Below, piece by piece: positions 33,117 through 41,483 of a DNA stretch of 64,000 nt. The notes under the pieces were generated by a model, which was not told the DNA's origin, did no database searches, and saw nothing but the letters and a program-made list of their open reading frames with translations. Each line of letters starts with the position of its first letter. The first letter of the stretch is position 1. The DNA is from JAVZLH01 sp038883475 (GTDB taxonomy: Archaea; Thermoproteota; Bathyarchaeia; Bathyarchaeales; Bathycorpusculaceae), in the NCBI GenBank assembly GCA_038883475.1, contig JAVZMA010000006.1, forward strand, positions 1 to 64,000, read 5' to 3'. A program made the translations under genes and the position numbers.

Positions 33117-33567
33117 CTTCTATAAAGCCCGTGAGCCTTACCTGCACTACTCCATTATCGGCATGGCAGAGTAAGCGTGCTGCTCCGTATCCTGCTACGT
33201 AATAGCCGCTGGCTGAAACCCCTCTCGGGAGGTAGACGCGCAGTTCTGTTTCTTCTTGGGGGTTGTTTCCGAAGCCGCCTTCCACCCAAGCCTTGGAAGA
33301 GTCATTGCAGAGTTGGAGCCAGTACTGTTTGTTTCCTATTGTTGTTGGCATTTGAATGAACGTTTCAGCTGTGGCGTTTGTGGTTTGGGCAAGCGTTAAA
33401 AGTTCTGTGCTTTTGGCTGCTAAGAGGTCTATTAAGTTTTTTAGTTTCCTCATTTCTGAGAAAGCGCGTAATGTGTTCGTGTAAGCCATCGAGGAGAATG
33501 TGAGGAGGCTGCAGACAGCTATCAATGCAATGAAAGTGTAGAGGTAACTAGGCGTTATTGATGGCAA
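33109..33567 (-). CDS. Pilus locus A: short TadE-like exported protein
   Basis: A 152-residue protein with a TTG start preceded by GGAG. It begins with one N-terminal helix (YLYTFIALIAVCSLLTFSSMAY), followed by a heptad-like segment (LRAFSEMRKLKNLIDLLAAKSTELLTLAQ) and a beta-rich end (ELRVYLPRGVSASGYYVAGYG ... VVQVRLTGFIEG). The counterpart in locus B (53431) has the same size class, the same overall build and the same neighbour upstream. Likely a minor pilin. Weak sequence similarity only. Confidence 0.7.
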   Translation of the reverse strand: MPSITPSYLYTFIALIAVCSLLTFSSMAYTNTLRAFSEMRKLKNLIDLLAAKSTELLTLAQTTNATAETFIQMPTTIGNKQYWLQLCNDSSKAWVEGGFGNNPQEETELRVYLPRGVSASGYYVAGYGAARLLCHADNGVVQVRLTGFIEGE

Positions 33568-33570
33568 CTT

Positions 33571-34410
33571 TTACATCTCCACTCTCTGAATTTTGATGTT
33601 ACATGTGACCAGTTCAAAATTCACAACAGCGCCTTCATCGTTGCTGGAAACTGGGAGCATGACAGTGCTTTGGGCTCCGTCAAGAACCGCCTTTAGCAGA
33701 AACGAAGAGATTGACTGATTAAACTCGTATTGGCGTGTTGTTGTTACAACATCTATAGCTGTTACTTTTAGGTAGAACTTCTCTTTAAGCATCATAGACT
33801 GCGAAAAATTAAGGTTTATGATGTACACGCGAACCGTGTTTAATGGTTTTCCGCCAACCGAACCCGTGGTTGTTATCGTTACAAATGGGCGGTAGCAGAG
33901 CGTTAGCTCTTTGGCGTTTTCGCCTGTGCCAAAATAGAGTTGAGTCATCGTAAAGGCGCCTTGATTTATTAGGGTTCTCTCATCGCCCCTTAAATACAAG
34001 CCTTCATAATTTAGTTCTGAAGGTTCAAGCTCGTAAAAGGCTTTTCCAACAGAACTGTTAAACAGCAAATCATGAAATGTTTGCCCGTCTGTGAAGTTTA
34101 AGATTAGGTTTTTTGCTTCTGGTTGTGTTTTGAAGATGCCTCCACAATCATCCATGTAAACAACTTCTGAAGCGCCAAAACTCCAAGCGACAGAACGCAC
34201 TGCATCATCTAGGGCTTGCATGTTTCTTTTGGCAACAGAAGCATTCAGCATCGCGCCTCTCGCACTAATTTTCGCTACTGCGAGACTGTAAGTTGCGGAG
34301 ATTATGACTAGCAACGAAACGAACAAGATTAGGTAGGTTACTGGTATGGCTAATGCCCTCTTAGAAAACAGCAGCCTTCTCAGCCTTTCTCTGAAATATC
34401 TCCTATACAA
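33571..34410 (-). CDS. Pilus locus A: pilin-like protein, long form
   Basis: A 279-residue protein. Basic lead (MYRRYFRERLRRLLFSKRAL) then a pilin-type helix AIPVTYLILFVSLLVIISAT. The following stretch MLNASVAKRNMQALDDAVRSVAWSFGASEVVYMDDCGG aligns with EFSAMKQFMQNVGLQIDDVAW in the locus B gene at 53939, so they are paralogues. Extracellular part is beta-rich. Start TTG at 34410 has a GGAGG nine bases upstream. First gene of the locus; a 156-base space separates it from the divergent MetF-like gene. Confidence 0.75.
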   Translation of the reverse strand: MYRRYFRERLRRLLFSKRALAIPVTYLILFVSLLVIISATYSLAVAKISARGAMLNASVAKRNMQALDDAVRSVAWSFGASEVVYMDDCGGIFKTQPEAKNLILNFTDGQTFHDLLFNSSVGKAFYELEPSELNYEGLYLRGDERTLINQGAFTMTQLYFGTGENAKELTLCYRPFVTITTTGSVGGKPLNTVRVYIINLNFSQSMMLKEKFYLKVTAIDVVTTTRQYEFNQSISSFLLKAVLDGAQSTVMLPVSSNDEGAVVNFELVTCNIKIQRVEM

Positions 34411-34477
34411 ACCTTACAGCCTCCTCTCTTGCATGTCTAATCAAAACTTTCCAGCCTACTGGCAAGATAAGAAAGTG

Positions 34478-34498
34478 TGTGTAGAACAAAACTACACA
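34478..34498. promoter_or_regulatory. Inverted repeat between divergent genes
   Basis: TGTGTAG and CTACACA form a perfect 7-base inverted repeat around AACAAAA, in the 156-base space between pilus locus A and the MetF-like gene. It could be an operator for either side or a weak terminator. I see no T-run downstream on the plus strand. The rest of the space is AT-rich without other features. Confidence 0.4.
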
Positions 34499-34566
34499 TA
34501 AAATCCAAGAGATTTGATACAAAAGATTTTTTAATTCTAGCAAACACTCTCCACTCGGGATGTTAA

Positions 34567-35292
34567 ATGAAAATATTACACGAATTTGTTCCAACGAGAA
34601 AATTTTTGAAACTCGCCGAAGAAGTCAAGGATTTGGTTGACGGCTGGAACGTCACCGACAGCGCTGCAGGTATACCAGCCCCCAGCGGTACAGTTGTAAG
34701 CTGTATACTCAAAACCAAATACCCGGACAAAATAGTGATACCCATATTCATACTGCACTATAAAGGACCCGTTGAAGTGGGAGGCTTAGCTTTAGCGGCG
34801 GACGCTGTAGGTCTTGATGGTCTTGTGCTTACCATGGGAGACGTTCCAAAGTATGGAGAACCAATCAAAATGTTGAAGTCTTCCGAGGAAGCTCGAGATT
34901 TCCTGCGCACAACAGTGCGTTTAAAGAATCTGAAATTAGGCTGTTTGCTCACGGCACGCCGTTCAGTGGAGGAAACCGTTGCAAGGGCAAGGGATGCTTG
35001 GGACTTCATTTTCTTCATGAGACTTGAAGACAAATCTTTTCCAACCATGGAACAAGTAGCCAAAGAATGTAAACGTCTAAACAAGCCCATATACACATAC
35101 TTCCTAGTGGGAACGCCTAGAAACGCGGAAACCGTGAAAATGATCGGGTGGCCTGTCACAACAACCATGGATCGTGTCGAAGAATATGCGAAAAAGCTGG
35201 ACGGTCTTGTAGACGGTGTAATTGCAACATGCGCTGGAGATTACGAAGGCGATAAGGAACTTTTGGAAAGACTGCAAAAATTCAGAAAATAA
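34567..35292 (+). CDS. Methylenetetrahydrofolate reductase-like protein
   Basis: A 241-residue TIM-barrel-like protein. It has MetF-like elements: VTDSAAGIPAPSGTVVSC at the first loop, IPIFILHYKGPVEVGGLALAADAVGLDGLVLTMGDVPKYGEP (matching the FAD-site region that follows ..T.RD.N in MetF) and LKLGCLLTARRSVEETVARAR. It is shorter than MetF (about 290), so it may be a variant with a different C1 carrier. Alone on its side of a divergent promoter; a CooT-type gene follows after 87 bases. Assignment is moderate. Confidence 0.6.
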   Translation: MKILHEFVPTRKFLKLAEEVKDLVDGWNVTDSAAGIPAPSGTVVSCILKTKYPDKIVIPIFILHYKGPVEVGGLALAADAVGLDGLVLTMGDVPKYGEPIKMLKSSEEARDFLRTTVRLKNLKLGCLLTARRSVEETVARARDAWDFIFFMRLEDKSFPTMEQVAKECKRLNKPIYTYFLVGTPRNAETVKMIGWPVTTTMDRVEEYAKKLDGLVDGVIATCAGDYEGDKELLERLQKFRK

Positions 35293-35338
35293 ATTCCTCT
35301 TCCTTTTTTGTTGAGTACACTTTCTCTATCTAAAACAG

Positions 35339-35347
35339 TTTTATAAT
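35339..35347 (+). promoter_or_regulatory. TATA box for the CooT-like gene
   Basis: TTTTATAAT, 33-41 bases before the ATG at 35380, giving a predicted short leader. A GGTGATG ribosome site follows at about 35369-35375. Confidence 0.45.
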
Positions 35348-35379
35348 AGGATACGTCAATGTTGTTAAGGTGATGAAGA

Positions 35380-35559
35380 ATGTGCGAGTTCAACGTAATC
35401 CTTAATGGAAAAACAGTTTTCAAGGACGTAGTTTATGCCAAAGTGGAAAGCGACAAGGTAATCGTAAAAGACGTGCTTGGAAAATCTAAGGAGTTCAAAA
35501 ACAGCAAAATTGTGGAGGTTGACGTTAACTCCACACGCTTGGTTCTGTCAAGCTCATAA
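35380..35559 (+). CDS. CooT-family nickel-binding protein
   Basis: A 59-residue protein starting MCEFNVILNGKTVFKDVVYA and ending VEVDVNSTRLVLSSS. The start MCEF with a cysteine at position 2 and the small beta-barrel pattern fit the CooT family, whose cysteine 2 binds nickel for carbon monoxide dehydrogenase assembly. GGTGATGA stands before the ATG. Its last 6 bases overlap the stop of the presenilin-like gene on the other strand. No CO dehydrogenase genes lie in the window; the nickel role is inferred from the family. Confidence 0.8.
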   Translation: MCEFNVILNGKTVFKDVVYAKVESDKVIVKDVLGKSKEFKNSKIVEVDVNSTRLVLSSS

Positions 35560-36393
35560 AAGCGAAGCGAGAAAACCAAAAGCCAAACCAAACAGCACAG
35601 GAAATGGAAGTCCAGGAAACATTCCCTTTCTCTCAAGTATCTTAAAAACCAACAAACATCCGAGCAAGACTCCGAGAATGGAGGCTAGGCATGGTATAAA
35701 GCCGAAGTTTAGAAACATGTTCCCAGAAAGCATGGAATAAAATGTCAGATCGCCTAGTCCCATTTGTATGCCCTTAAAGGAGTAACTTAAGCCACGGAAT
35801 TGCTCAAGTCCTATGCGAGCCATTTTTCCAACAGGTCCATAATAGACTGTGAAGGCGTCGTAAACTGCCAGAAAAACCAGAATCGTTATGGCGCTTAGTG
35901 TCTGGATTGAAACTCCCAAAAATGTTCCGAGGGCTCCTCCCAAAAGAATAATTATAACATCGCAAATCTTGCCGCCAAATCGGAATATCACGAGGCTTGA
36001 AGACACTGTTAGTATTAGAGACAAAGTTAAGGTTAAAACTTCCAAGTATGGGAAAGCGATTTTTGAAAGCGCTGCGAGTAAATAAACAACGCATAGCATG
36101 AAGATAGCCATTGTTAAAGCAAATCCCGTGATCAAGTTGATCAATTTACGGTTTCCCCGTTTTATAAGGAGATATAGAAGTGATGCGCCAACGCCAACAA
36201 GGATGACGAAATAAAGGGCGTTACCGAAGGATCCAAAGAAGACATCTTCTTGGAACGGGGTGATCTTGTATGTCTCCATAGAAGAGGTTGAAATCAAAAA
36301 AGCGCAGAAAACACCAAACAGTAGGCTTGCCAAAACTGGCGCCAAATGGATTGGTCTTGCCTTAAACTTGTCACTCAAAGCCTTTTCACCCAA
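35554..36393 (-). CDS. Presenilin-like intramembrane aspartyl protease (A22 family)
   Basis: A 279-residue protein with about nine membrane helices. The first catalytic aspartate is in AVYDAFTVYYGP (YD motif, near residue 182), the second in GIQMGLGDLTFYSM (GxGD), and GLPFPVLFGLAFGF near the C-terminus stands in for the PAL motif. This is the archaeal presenilin homologue architecture. Overlaps archaemetzincin upstream by 8 bases, so the two are co-expressed. Substrates unknown. The 3' end runs into the stop of CooT. Confidence 0.9.
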   Translation of the reverse strand: MGEKALSDKFKARPIHLAPVLASLLFGVFCAFLISTSSMETYKITPFQEDVFFGSFGNALYFVILVGVGASLLYLLIKRGNRKLINLITGFALTMAIFMLCVVYLLAALSKIAFPYLEVLTLTLSLILTVSSSLVIFRFGGKICDVIIILLGGALGTFLGVSIQTLSAITILVFLAVYDAFTVYYGPVGKMARIGLEQFRGLSYSFKGIQMGLGDLTFYSMLSGNMFLNFGFIPCLASILGVLLGCLLVFKILERKGMFPGLPFPVLFGLAFGFLASLL

Positions 36394-36958
36394 GATTTTC
36401 TAAAGCTTTCTCAACTTTTAAGGAGCATTTGTTGCAGAATAAGCTTTGTTTCCTGTCGGTTTCGAAAATCGAATTGGAAAAATACATAACGCAAAAAGGG
36501 TTAGAACAATGTCTCAAACCTAAAGTGTGTCCAAGCTCGTGTAAAGCCTCCTTTGTGCCCCTTTCTATGAAAAGTTCAGTTTTTGGAGGGCTTCCGTAGT
36601 ATTCTGGTCTAAGTCTCCACAAACTTATCAAAGCTGCTTTTCCAGGGCATTCCGCTTCTCCGAACACAAAATTTAAGTTTGGCACAAATATGTCAGCGTC
36701 GATTATTCCCAAAATTTTGTTGAAGGCTTTTTGTTTTTCAGCGTAAATGCGAATTTTGTTTAATATAAAGTCTGAACGGTACTGTTGCCTCGTGCTGTCG
36801 AAAGTTTCGTTTGGTATTGGTAGCGCTTCATCAATTAACGTGCATGTAGCTTCAGGGAAAACCATGCGTAAATTTTCTTGGATTCTACTTATCACTTGCT
36901 GATCTACTTGACCTACGCGCAAAATCCCAATATGCATAATTCCTCTAAACCTCAACAA
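36386..36958 (-). CDS. amzA: Archaemetzincin-type zinc metalloprotease
   Basis: A 190-residue member. The zinc site is HELGHTLGLRHCSNPFCVMYFSNS (HExxHxxGxxHC with the CVM methionine), and a structural zinc site FCNKC follows: the full archaemetzincin signature. Lead residues (MHIGILRVGQVDQQVISRIQENLRMVFP) match the family's N-terminus. Start ATG at 36930 (second methionine) is possible; the first (36958) overlaps the preceding nuclease gene by 14 bases. Physiological substrate unknown. Confidence 0.92.
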   Translation of the reverse strand: MLRFRGIMHIGILRVGQVDQQVISRIQENLRMVFPEATCTLIDEALPIPNETFDSTRQQYRSDFILNKIRIYAEKQKAFNKILGIIDADIFVPNLNFVFGEAECPGKAALISLWRLRPEYYGSPPKTELFIERGTKEALHELGHTLGLRHCSNPFCVMYFSNSIFETDRKQSLFCNKCSLKVEKALENLG

Positions 36959-38225
36959 TATCTCCAGCTTTTGGAGCCGAAGCCTCTAAGCCTAACTCCT
37001 CCCTTATCCACTTAGCGAAAAGTTCACAGTTTCCCTCAGCACCATGAACAACATAAACCTTTGGTTTTCCACCGAGACTTTTGACGGCTTCCCTAAGTTC
37101 TGTTGCCCCGCAGTGCGATGAAAAGTCGAAATGTTCCACACGAGCCTTAACCTTCCTCATCTTACCATCAATAACACATATGCCCTTCTCTAACAGCTCC
37201 CTCCCAGGCGTGCCAGGAATCTGATAACTCACCAGAAAAATTGCGTTGTTCGCCCTTTTACCAATTTTCGACGTGTAAAAAACAGCTGGACCGCCTTTAA
37301 GCATTCCAGCCGGAGCGATTATTACTCCCGGTCTCTTTATCACTTTTCTGCGGTCTCTCCAGCCTTCAACCCAGTCGACGGAGTGTATGGCGTCCATGAA
37401 AAGTTTGGGGTCTCCGAGGAACTGCTGGTAATTCATCATTATTCTGCTGGCTTCGCGCGCCATTCCATCTATGGCGACGGGGTGTTCAAAGTGGTGAGCG
37501 GCTAAAACGCATGCAATCTCCTGTGATCTTCCAACTCCGAAGGCTGGAATTAGAACTGTGCCGCCTCTTTCCACAATGTCTGTGGTTTCGTTTACGAGGC
37601 GTTTTTCCAGTTCTAAACGTTCTGTGTGGTCTTCGTCGGCGTAGGTGCTTTCAATTATGACGGCGTCTAAGTTGCCATAATCCATTTTGGCGCCTTTCAA
37701 AAGCCTCGTGTTAATGGTGTTGAAATCGCCTGTGTAAAGTACTCTCTTACCGTCTGCCTCAGCGATTATTTGTGCGCTTCCAGGGATATGCCCTGCGTTA
37801 AAGAATTGAAGTTTTATGTCTCCTATCTCCTCTTCAGCACCGAAGTCTACGTGTTTGAGGCTTCTAGCCATGGACCTTAGTTCCAAATATTCAAATGGCA
37901 AATAATAGCCCGATAAGTGGATGAAGTCTGAAATTAAAAGTTGGGTTAATTCCAAGTTCAGTTTATTTGTGTACAGGGGTTTTTTGTCGTGGACGTAGAA
38001 AATGGGCGCTGCACCCGTGTGGTCAAGGTGGCTGTGGGTTAGGACTAGTGCGTCAACGTCTTTTGGCGGTACATGCATGGGGAAACCTGGTTCGTGGTTA
38101 AGCATGACGCCGTAGTCAAGCAGCACCTGCGTTTTTTCCGTGCTCACCGCTATTGCGATTCTTCCAACCTCGTGAGTTCCACCTAGAAACCTAATTTTCA
38201 ACGGACTCACTTCGCTCTTTTGCAC
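36945..38225 (-). CDS. Beta-CASP metallo-beta-lactamase RNase (aCPSF2-like)
   Basis: A 426-residue nuclease. Motif 2 is LTHSHLDHTGA, followed by GHIPGSAQII (motif 3), the YTGDFN aspartate (motif 4), a beta-CASP cap with GRSQEIACVL, and the C-terminal HFDFSSHCGATEL and VVHGAEGNCE histidines. It lacks the N-terminal KH domains of aCPSF1, which makes it the shorter aCPSF2 type, cleaving or trimming RNA. Start ATG at 38225. Immediately followed by archaemetzincin. Confidence 0.92.
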   Translation of the reverse strand: MQKSEVSPLKIRFLGGTHEVGRIAIAVSTEKTQVLLDYGVMLNHEPGFPMHVPPKDVDALVLTHSHLDHTGAAPIFYVHDKKPLYTNKLNLELTQLLISDFIHLSGYYLPFEYLELRSMARSLKHVDFGAEEEIGDIKLQFFNAGHIPGSAQIIAEADGKRVLYTGDFNTINTRLLKGAKMDYGNLDAVIIESTYADEDHTERLELEKRLVNETTDIVERGGTVLIPAFGVGRSQEIACVLAAHHFEHPVAIDGMAREASRIMMNYQQFLGDPKLFMDAIHSVDWVEGWRDRRKVIKRPGVIIAPAGMLKGGPAVFYTSKIGKRANNAIFLVSYQIPGTPGRELLEKGICVIDGKMRKVKARVEHFDFSSHCGATELREAVKSLGGKPKVYVVHGAEGNCELFAKWIREELGLEASAPKAGDIVEV

Positions 38226-38252
38226 TAATGCCTAATCATGCATTTTGCTCTT

Positions 38253-38858
38253 TTAAAAATGTATTGACTTCCCAATTGGAGAAGCTCTAACCAACCCTCT
38301 TTTTATAGCCTCTAAAATTTCGTTAACGTCTAAAGAGGCTTGAATTTCCGTGTAAACCGTCCACAGTTCACTTACTGCGTGGGCGTCGCTGCCAGCAACG
38401 CCAGGCAGCCCTAACTCCCTAGCTAAGTTTTCAGCCTTTTTGTTTGTATAAGGTGGCGAAGCGCCATTTAGAACTTCTATGGCGTCTAAATTGTATTTTT
38501 TAATTTCATCGCCTAAGCCGTAGACCCTGTAAGGGTGGGCAGCTATGACCACGCCGTCTTTTTCTCTTGCGAAATCGATGACGTTTTGAACTGTCCATGG
38601 TTTAGGCGGCAGTTCCGCAACGCCTAAAACTATTAAGTCTCCTTCAGTTGTGGCTACTTCAACTCCGGGAATTATTAAAATGTCTTTGTATGGGGCGGCT
38701 AATTCGCGCGCTTTATAGTAGCCTTCGACTGTGTTGTGGTCTGTCACGGCTATGGCTTTAATAAACGGATGAGCATATAACTGGTCCACTAGGGTTTTTG
38801 GCTGGATTGACGCGTCAAACGAATATGTTGTGTGAAGGTGTAGGTCTGCGCGAATCAC
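38253..38858 (-). CDS. PHP-domain metal-dependent phosphoesterase
   Basis: A 201-residue protein of the PHP fold: RADLHLHTTYSFDASI (DxHxH), AVTDHNTVEGYYKA, PGVEVAT, IAAHPYR and GVAGSDAHAVSELW supply the metal-ligand histidines and aspartates. Related enzymes hydrolyse histidinol phosphate, nucleotides or other phosphoesters; the substrate here is unknown. GTG start at 38858. It lies 27 bases upstream of the beta-CASP gene and could be in the same transcript. Confidence 0.85.
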   Translation of the reverse strand: MIRADLHLHTTYSFDASIQPKTLVDQLYAHPFIKAIAVTDHNTVEGYYKARELAAPYKDILIIPGVEVATTEGDLIVLGVAELPPKPWTVQNVIDFAREKDGVVIAAHPYRVYGLGDEIKKYNLDAIEVLNGASPPYTNKKAENLARELGLPGVAGSDAHAVSELWTVYTEIQASLDVNEILEAIKRGLVRASPIGKSIHF

Positions 38859-38917
38859 TTTTACTCGCTCGTGACTTTATGAAAATGGTTGTGGGAATCT
38901 GTTATAAGTTGTTTGCC

Positions 38918-40492
38918 TTAGCAGAGTCTAGACTTCGTGTTTACGGCTTTGAACTTGATGCCTTTTTGTTTACAAGCTTTCTTGCACGCTTTTATAACTG
39001 TATTGTTCCAATTTTCTGGGTCGTTGACAAGTATTATTGTCTTATAGTTTGTTCGGCTGATGTATTCCACGATGTCGTTAGCTACATGTGCTATTGTCTC
39101 TGTGTCAGGTGGAAGCACAGTTTCATGCTGCGAAAGCGGATAAACCTCATCAAGCTCGATGGGAACAACACCAAAAGGAGCAGCGTAAAAACACACGTGA
39201 ACCTTACCTAAGTCTGTTTTTGACATTTTTTCGAGCAACTTTTCGTTTTTCCTAAATTCCTTTGCTTTGTGAAACGGCTTACTTTGGGTTTGGGGCATAA
39301 GCAAAAGAAGTTCCGCATCTTTTGGAGGCGTATATCTCTCTGTGAGTTTTCGCTTATGCCTTGCAACCTCTGGTCTAATAAGCCCAATGGAGTCGAAGAA
39401 AAAGAGCCCACCTTTTTTTGTTGCTGGACTGTGTTTTTCGATGAAATCGCTATATTTCTTCAATTTTTTTAGGGCTTGAAGCAGTGCTGGGTGTCCACGC
39501 GCCCTCACTTCCAAGTGTTCCCATAATCGTCCATCTTTTACGGCTTGTTTTGTGCGCCTTAACTCTGAGTGGCAAACGTAAAGGTTGTGTTCTGCAAGGA
39601 AGACTTGACGTTTTTCTTTTGGCATTTCCAAAACTTGTTTCGGCGTTTTGCTTGAGCAATTTTGACACGCGCACGGGAAATAATCCATTTCGTTCAGTCT
39701 TAAAGTGCCAGTTTCAGTCATGTAACGGTCTTCTCTGGCGTATATGGCGTAGGCTGCAGAATCGAAAAGGTCGCATCCGAGAGCCACAGCCAAAGAAAAC
39801 ATGAAGGGATGCCCAGCCCCGAAAAGGTGAAGTGGCTTATCCAGTGGAAGATTCATTTTAGCCGTCATTATCATGTCAACCAAAACATCAAAACGGTAAC
39901 GTTCCATAACCTCCGTTGGGCTTCCCAAAGCGTAAATGTGGAAGGGCAGTTTTCCCATTTCGGCGGCTGAATATGCCACAAGATCTAGGCGTCTTCCCCC
40001 TTGAACGGGACCAACCCATAAAATATCCTCTCTAGTTTTTATGCTGAAGAACTGTTTAGCCCGACTTAGAGTCTCTTTCACTGTTTTTTCCGCATGTTCT
40101 TTTGAAACTTTCCAGCCAGTTGGCAAATCCAGAATTGTGGCTATGTCAGCGCCTATCTCTTCCTGATATTTGACAATTTCCTCTGGGCTGGTTTCTATGT
40201 CGCCGTAAACGAGGATTTGGTAGGCGCCTGAATCCGTCATTACGACTCCATCATAATCCAAGAATTTGTGTATTCCCTCTTTTGCAGGCTGGTTTTGGAA
40301 ATGTTTCTTCAGTATGTATGCGTTTGTTATTAGGGCTTTGAAGCCGAAATCTTCACGAAGTCTTCTAGGCGGTATGGGTTGCATGACTGGGTTTATCACT
40401 GGAAAAAGCAGTGGAGTTTCCACAGTACCGCTTTTGGTTTTTAACCTCCCAATTCTTGCAAGCAGATCTTTTTCTTTTACTTCAAAACTCAT
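38918..40492 (-). CDS. tgtA: Archaeosine tRNA-guanine transglycosylase
   Basis: About 524 residues. The enzyme swaps guanine 15 in archaeal tRNAs for preQ0, the first step to archaeosine. N-terminal TGT barrel: LITNAYILKKHF, VMTDSGAYQILVYGDIETSPEEIVKYQ (nucleophilic Asp region) and VGPVQGGRRLDL; the zinc site includes CACQNC. The C-terminal segment matches the extension of archaeal TGT rather than a bare barrel. The ATG at 40492 (MSFEVKEKDLLARIG) is favoured; the frame reaches a start at 40519 without a ribosome site. Confidence 0.92.
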   Translation of the reverse strand: MSFEVKEKDLLARIGRLKTKSGTVETPLLFPVINPVMQPIPPRRLREDFGFKALITNAYILKKHFQNQPAKEGIHKFLDYDGVVMTDSGAYQILVYGDIETSPEEIVKYQEEIGADIATILDLPTGWKVSKEHAEKTVKETLSRAKQFFSIKTREDILWVGPVQGGRRLDLVAYSAAEMGKLPFHIYALGSPTEVMERYRFDVLVDMIMTAKMNLPLDKPLHLFGAGHPFMFSLAVALGCDLFDSAAYAIYAREDRYMTETGTLRLNEMDYFPCACQNCSSKTPKQVLEMPKEKRQVFLAEHNLYVCHSELRRTKQAVKDGRLWEHLEVRARGHPALLQALKKLKKYSDFIEKHSPATKKGGLFFFDSIGLIRPEVARHKRKLTERYTPPKDAELLLLMPQTQSKPFHKAKEFRKNEKLLEKMSKTDLGKVHVCFYAAPFGVVPIELDEVYPLSQHETVLPPDTETIAHVANDIVEYISRTNYKTIILVNDPENWNNTVIKACKKACKQKGIKFKAVNTKSRLC

Positions 40493-40563
40493 GGCTAAAC
40501 CTAAAATCAACAAACACACTCCTAATAAAACTATCCTCTAGGGCTTATTGTGGCTTGCATTAA

Positions 40564-40571
40564 CTTTATAC
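40564..40571 (+). promoter_or_regulatory. TATA box for the hydrolase gene
   Basis: CTTTATAC, 38-45 bases before the ATG at 40609. A GAGAGG ribosome site follows near 40598. Confidence 0.4.
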
Positions 40572-40608
40572 GAAGGACAGCTATACCTAGAAAAGCGAGA
40601 GGTTAACA

Positions 40609-41409
40609 ATGCCGAAAATAAAGGTAAAAGACATTAACATTTACTATGAAATACGCGGACAAGGCGCTCCTCTAGTAATGATAATGGGGTTAGGAGCAAA
40701 CATAGACTGGTGGGATCCGAGGCTAATCAACGCGCTCTCAAGAAAATTGAAGCTCATTTTATTTGACAACAGAGGAGCTGGACGAACGGACATATCTGAC
40801 AAGCCATACACCATCAAACTGTTTGCCGAAGACACCGCAAACCTAATGGACGCTTTGGGTTTTACCCGAGCCAATGTTCTGGGGCTTTCCATGGGAGGAA
40901 TGATAGCTCAAGAATTCGCGTTAAACTATCCGGAAAAAGTCGAGAAGCTGGTTCTTTGTTCAACTTTCTGCGGAGGCGCAAAAGCTGTTCAACCATCTCC
41001 AGAAGTGTTGGAAATGCTTACAGTTGACAGAAGCAAATTGTCTCCAGAGGAAATAGCCAAAATTATGGTCAAGCTTATTTTCACAGAGGACTTTATCAAA
41101 AACAATCCTTTGTTTATTAAACTTTCAATCCAGCAGATGGTTAAGGCTCCAATTTCAAATGAAGCCTTCTTGCGTCAATTGGACGCCATAGCAGGGTTTG
41201 ACACTTACGATAGGTTGCCGCAGATTAAGGCGCCCACGCTGGTGTTGCATGGCAAACGGGACATTCTTGTGCCGCCGGAGAACGGCGCAATATTGGCTGA
41301 GGCTATACCGAACGCTAAACTTGTTTACTTCGAGAACTCTGCACATGGGCTTTCAGAAGAAATTGACAAAGTTGCTAGCGTCTTGTTAGATTTCCTCACA
41401 AAATCATAG
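40609..41409 (+). CDS. Alpha/beta-hydrolase
   Basis: A 266-residue hydrolase: the oxyanion region MIMGLGANIDWWDPRLI, DNRGAGRTD, nucleophile serine in GLSMGGMIAQEFALNYPEKV (near 98), aspartate in LVLHGKRDILVPP and histidine in ENSAHGLSEE. Catalytic triad complete. Resembles 3-oxoadipate enol-lactone hydrolase or other small-ester hydrolases, but the substrate is not predictable. Single gene with its own promoter; PAC2 follows after 74 bases. Confidence 0.87.
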   Translation: MPKIKVKDINIYYEIRGQGAPLVMIMGLGANIDWWDPRLINALSRKLKLILFDNRGAGRTDISDKPYTIKLFAEDTANLMDALGFTRANVLGLSMGGMIAQEFALNYPEKVEKLVLCSTFCGGAKAVQPSPEVLEMLTVDRSKLSPEEIAKIMVKLIFTEDFIKNNPLFIKLSIQQMVKAPISNEAFLRQLDAIAGFDTYDRLPQIKAPTLVLHGKRDILVPPENGAILAEAIPNAKLVYFENSAHGLSEEIDKVASVLLDFLTKS

Positions 41410-41432
41410 CCGAGCCCATCCAGCCTAAACAC

Positions 41433-41441
41433 ACTTATACC
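41433..41441 (+). promoter_or_regulatory. TATA box for the PAC2 gene
   Basis: ACTTATACC, 43-51 bases before the ATG at 41484, giving a leader of about 20 bases. Confidence 0.4.
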
Positions 41442-41483
41442 CTTTTTCTCACATTACATGCACACAAAAAGGGAAAATTAAAC

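Noticed and set aside
34403..34594. Minus-strand frame over the divergent intergenic space
   Set aside because: No ribosome site and it covers the promoter region of the MetF-like gene.
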